Shown here: one piece after another, positions 6,394-7,266 of the stretch
How the letters are laid out: every line of letters starts with the position of its first letter
How positions within the stretch are numbered: the first letter of the stretch is position 1
From: Chloroflexota bacterium
GTDB lineage: Bacteria > Chloroflexota > UBA5177 > JANWHV01
Assembly (NCBI GenBank): GCA_025450375.1
Contig: JANWHO010000126.1
Location: 1-7,266 of the forward strand
Direction: 5' to 3'
Length of the DNA: 7,266 nucleotides
The notes under the pieces: generated by a model
Databases searched by the model: none
Seen by the model: only the letters and a program-made list of their open reading frames with translations
What the model was told of the DNA's origin: nothing
Program-made: the position numbers and the translations under genes

Positions 6394-6600
6394 TCAGGTA
6401 GCTTGCCCCGTTGCGGCACGGGCTACGGCGGGCCTGGAGACCCGCGCCCCTGGAATAGGACCGCAAAGCAGGTCGGTATCCCCTCTCCAAACGCGGGGCA
6501 TCCCCGGCGTCTCGACCCAGTTGACCGCGCTCCCCGCCCGTGCTATGCTCATCTCGTAGTCACGTCCCCGATGACGAAAGGAGGCGCCCCCGATGGTCAT
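6394..6600 (-). CDS. Small hypothetical protein, 68 aa
   Basis: Unrecognised small protein that starts MTIGGASFRHRGRDYEMSIA and continues through VNWVETPGMPRVWRG. Its first 45 or so residues look natural, while the Ala/Arg-rich end (SRPAVARAATGQAT) is weaker. The start ATG at 6600 has GGGAGGT (6608-6614) with 8-nt spacing from GGAGG. An ATG at 6606 would leave only 2 nt and is less likely. No promoter is evident upstream on this strand. The complication is that the opposite strand carries a promoter and SD (6521-6584) inside this gene and an ATG at 6593, so one of the two readings may be false, or the two units overlap divergently. If real, it is the first gene of the small minus-strand operon. 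Confidence 0.45.
   Translation of the reverse strand: MTIGGASFRHRGRDYEMSIARAGSAVNWVETPGMPRVWRGDTDLLCGPIPGARVSRPAVARAATGQAT
6521..6549 (+). promoter_or_regulatory. Sigma70-type promoter
   Basis: TTGACC (6521-6526), 17-nt spacer, TATGCT (6544-6549), facing right. Transcription would begin near 6556. This is the best promoter match I see in the window. It lies antisense within the proposed 68-aa gene. Confidence 0.5.
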
Positions 6601-6676
6601 AGACATCACCTCCCGTGCTTGCCGTGTGACGGCTGAGCTTGGCGCCCCGACCAGCCTGGAGACTCCGCTCTTCTAG
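6593..6676 (+). CDS. Possible 27-aa peptide
   Basis: Short plus-strand frame starting MVIDITSRACRV and ending TSLETPLF before TAG. It is preceded by AAAGGAGG (6577-6584) at 8-nt spacing and by a sigma70-type promoter at 6521-6549, giving a leader of about 37 nt. Promoter, SD and ATG are all in proper register, which is unusual by chance. The peptide has one Cys and several Thr/Ser but no recognised precursor-peptide signature, and no modifying enzyme is visible in the window. It could be a leader peptide for the structured region downstream, or a by-product of the overlapping minus-strand gene, whose ATG lies at 6600. Confidence 0.35.
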   Translation: MVIDITSRACRVTAELGAPTSLETPLF

Positions 6677-6942
6677 CGCTTCTCTCCGGTGCCCCGCTCT
6701 CATCGCCCCGCCCGTACCGATCTCGCTTCATGACCTAGGATCGTGTGCGCGTGGCCGTTCCGTCCCGCTTCGAGCGGGCCAGGCCCATGCCGGCGCATGC
6801 CCCCATCCGGGGCAACCCACGGGAGATAAACGCTCATCACGCGCCGTGAGCGCGCCCGACCTTGTCGACTCTTGCCTATCAGGGAGATTTAGATCATGCG
6901 TATCGTGGAGAAACCGATTATTTGCCGCCAAGCTCGTGGACG

Positions 6943-6962
6943 GGGGCCGCCAAGGCGGCCCC
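6943..6962 (+). terminator. Strong GC hairpin, possible terminator
   Basis: GGGGCCGCC-AA-GGCGGCCCC is a perfect 9-bp stem (functionally a CAAG tetraloop), followed by TATTGCTTTA, a weak T-rich tail. It could end a plus-strand transcript started near 6556. The tail is poor for a classical terminator. Confidence 0.35.
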
Positions 6963-6978
6963 TATTGCTTTACAATAG
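6962..6978. repeat. Inverted repeat CTATTG-cttta-CAATAG
   Basis: Perfect 6-bp inverted repeat with a 5-nt loop, directly abutting the GC hairpin at 6943-6962. It is AT-rich in a GC-rich setting, so it could be an operator or part of a promoter region. TATATT at 6983-6988 could be a -10 element, but no -35 hexamer fits. Confidence 0.35.
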
Positions 6979-6988
6979 AACCTATATT

Positions 6989-7002
6989 GGGGCGCGCGCC
7001 CC
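6989..7002. repeat. 14-bp perfect palindrome
   Basis: GGGGCGCGCGCCCC is fully self-complementary and lies 28 bp before the ATG of the CxxC-rich gene. It could be an operator or a leader structure for that gene. Confidence 0.4.
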
Positions 7003-7030
7003 TGGCTCGCAAAGGGAGTGCCCCAGCTCT

Positions 7031-7266
7031 ATGTCCATTCCCACCATCCAATCCGCCGAGATCACTTGCCCGGTCTGCCTGACCACCTTCTCGTTGCCCG
7101 ACACGCTCCCCTTCGGTGAGGATCCCCGGTGTCCCCTCTGCCTCATCTCTCCCCGCCGCTACCTTCCCTGCGTGGTCTGCGAACGCTCGTTCGATCCCTG
7201 CCTCCCCGCTTGCCCTATCTGTGGGGAACGCCCTCCGGACGAGGCGATCACCAACCCCGCCTGGCA
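7031..7266 (+). CDS. CxxC-rich (zinc-ribbon-like) protein, 3' end missing
   Basis: The first 78 residues of a gene that runs off the right edge. It starts MSIPTIQSAEITCPVC and carries four CxxC pairs: C13-C16, C34-C37, C47-C50 and C61-C64, plus a lone C57. Sequential CxxC pairs with Pro inside (CPVC, CPLC, CPIC) are typical of zinc ribbons; here two ribbons are likely, 13-37 and 47-64. Such modules bind Zn and mediate protein or nucleic-acid contacts; the role here is unknown. I chose the ATG at 7031; AAAGGGAG at 7011-7018 is 12 nt upstream, slightly far. The same frame is open back to ATG 6896, but that extension crosses the hairpins and is not protein-like. No stop codon occurs before the window ends. 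Confidence 0.65.
   Translation, partial: MSIPTIQSAEITCPVCLTTFSLPDTLPFGEDPRCPLCLISPRRYLPCVVCERSFDPCLPACPICGERPPDEAITNPAW

Larger units (their letters stand above)
6677..7030 (+). other. Structured non-coding region
   Basis: No credible gene lies between the 27-codon frame and the Cys-rich gene. A run of short stem-loops occupies 6764-6813: CCCGCT-TCG-AGCGGG, CATGC-CGGC-GCATG and GCCCC-N5-GGGGC. A further set of three inverted repeats fills 6943-7002, flanking the only AT-rich patch here (6963-6988). A frame from ATG 6896 (AGGGAG 9 nt upstream) is open into the downstream gene, but its first 45 codons are Arg/Pro-rich and run through the hairpins, so I treat it as untranslated. The region may be an untranslated leader or a small structured RNA. 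Confidence 0.4.

Noticed and set aside
6152..6490. Longer reading of the 116-aa gene (229 codons from 6490)
   Set aside because: Its first half lies out of frame over the 58-aa gene and is Arg/Ser-rich. The SD before GTG 6151 better marks the start.
6639..7082. 147-codon plus-strand frame
   Set aside because: Arg/Pro/Ser-rich without an SD. It passes through the hairpin cluster and reads the wrong frame of the CxxC-rich gene.
1..7266. CRISPR arrays, tRNA or rRNA genes, complete insertion sequences
   Set aside because: No regularly spaced repeat series, no cloverleaf or rRNA-like segment, and no intact transposase with terminal repeats was seen on reading both strands.

Overview
This is a GC-rich bacterial window. 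It has short intergenic gaps, Shine-Dalgarno (SD)-led genes, a two-component system, two large secreted proteins with Sec-type signal peptides, and a compact accessory tail of small unrecognised genes and gene debris. The lineage cannot be fixed from sequence alone. A Ser/Pro/Thr linker in a multidomain secreted protein and a TPR fragment of the kind found behind ATPase/LuxR-type regulators would fit a Chloroflexota (for example Ktedonobacteria-like) or actinobacterial soil organism. That is inference.

Layout. Positions 2-2007 (+) hold a histidine kinase that enters from the left edge (HAMP end, PAS, HisKA, HATPase) and an OmpR/PhoB-type response regulator; the two overlap by four bases. Positions 2052-3542 (-) hold a secreted PF04185-type phosphoesterase (phospholipase C / acid phosphatase superfamily), convergent with the regulator. 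Positions 3543-4116 have no convincing intact gene, only a decayed reading-frame tail, a partial second copy of it, a polypurine tract and a long near-perfect hairpin. Positions 4117-5517 (-) hold a secreted protein with an Fn3-like domain, three Y/Q-G-x-x-T-W/F-G repeats that suggest a beta-trefoil, and a Cys-containing C-terminal domain. Positions 5518-5800 hold its upstream region with a 9-bp direct repeat and, on the other strand, a broken TPR fragment.

Positions 5801-6600 (-) carry three small genes (68, 58 and 116 aa). Each can start 5-8 nt after a GGAGG SD motif, and the arrangement looks like one operon. Over the start of the first one lies an opposing signal set: a good sigma70-type promoter (TTGACC-N17-TATGCT), a strong SD (AAAGGAGG) and a 27-codon frame on the plus strand. 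Positions 6677-7030 are non-coding and rich in stem-loops, ending in three consecutive inverted repeats. From 7031 (+) a gene with four CxxC pairs runs off the right edge.

How the parts may work together: the kinase and regulator form a signalling pair. The adjacent secreted hydrolase and secreted repeat protein are plausible outputs, but only the gene order and one PhoB-like direct repeat suggest this. The 5.8-6.7 kb region is the least explained part. I see a possible small-protein operon with an overlapping divergent peptide or RNA unit, but no recognisable complete new system.
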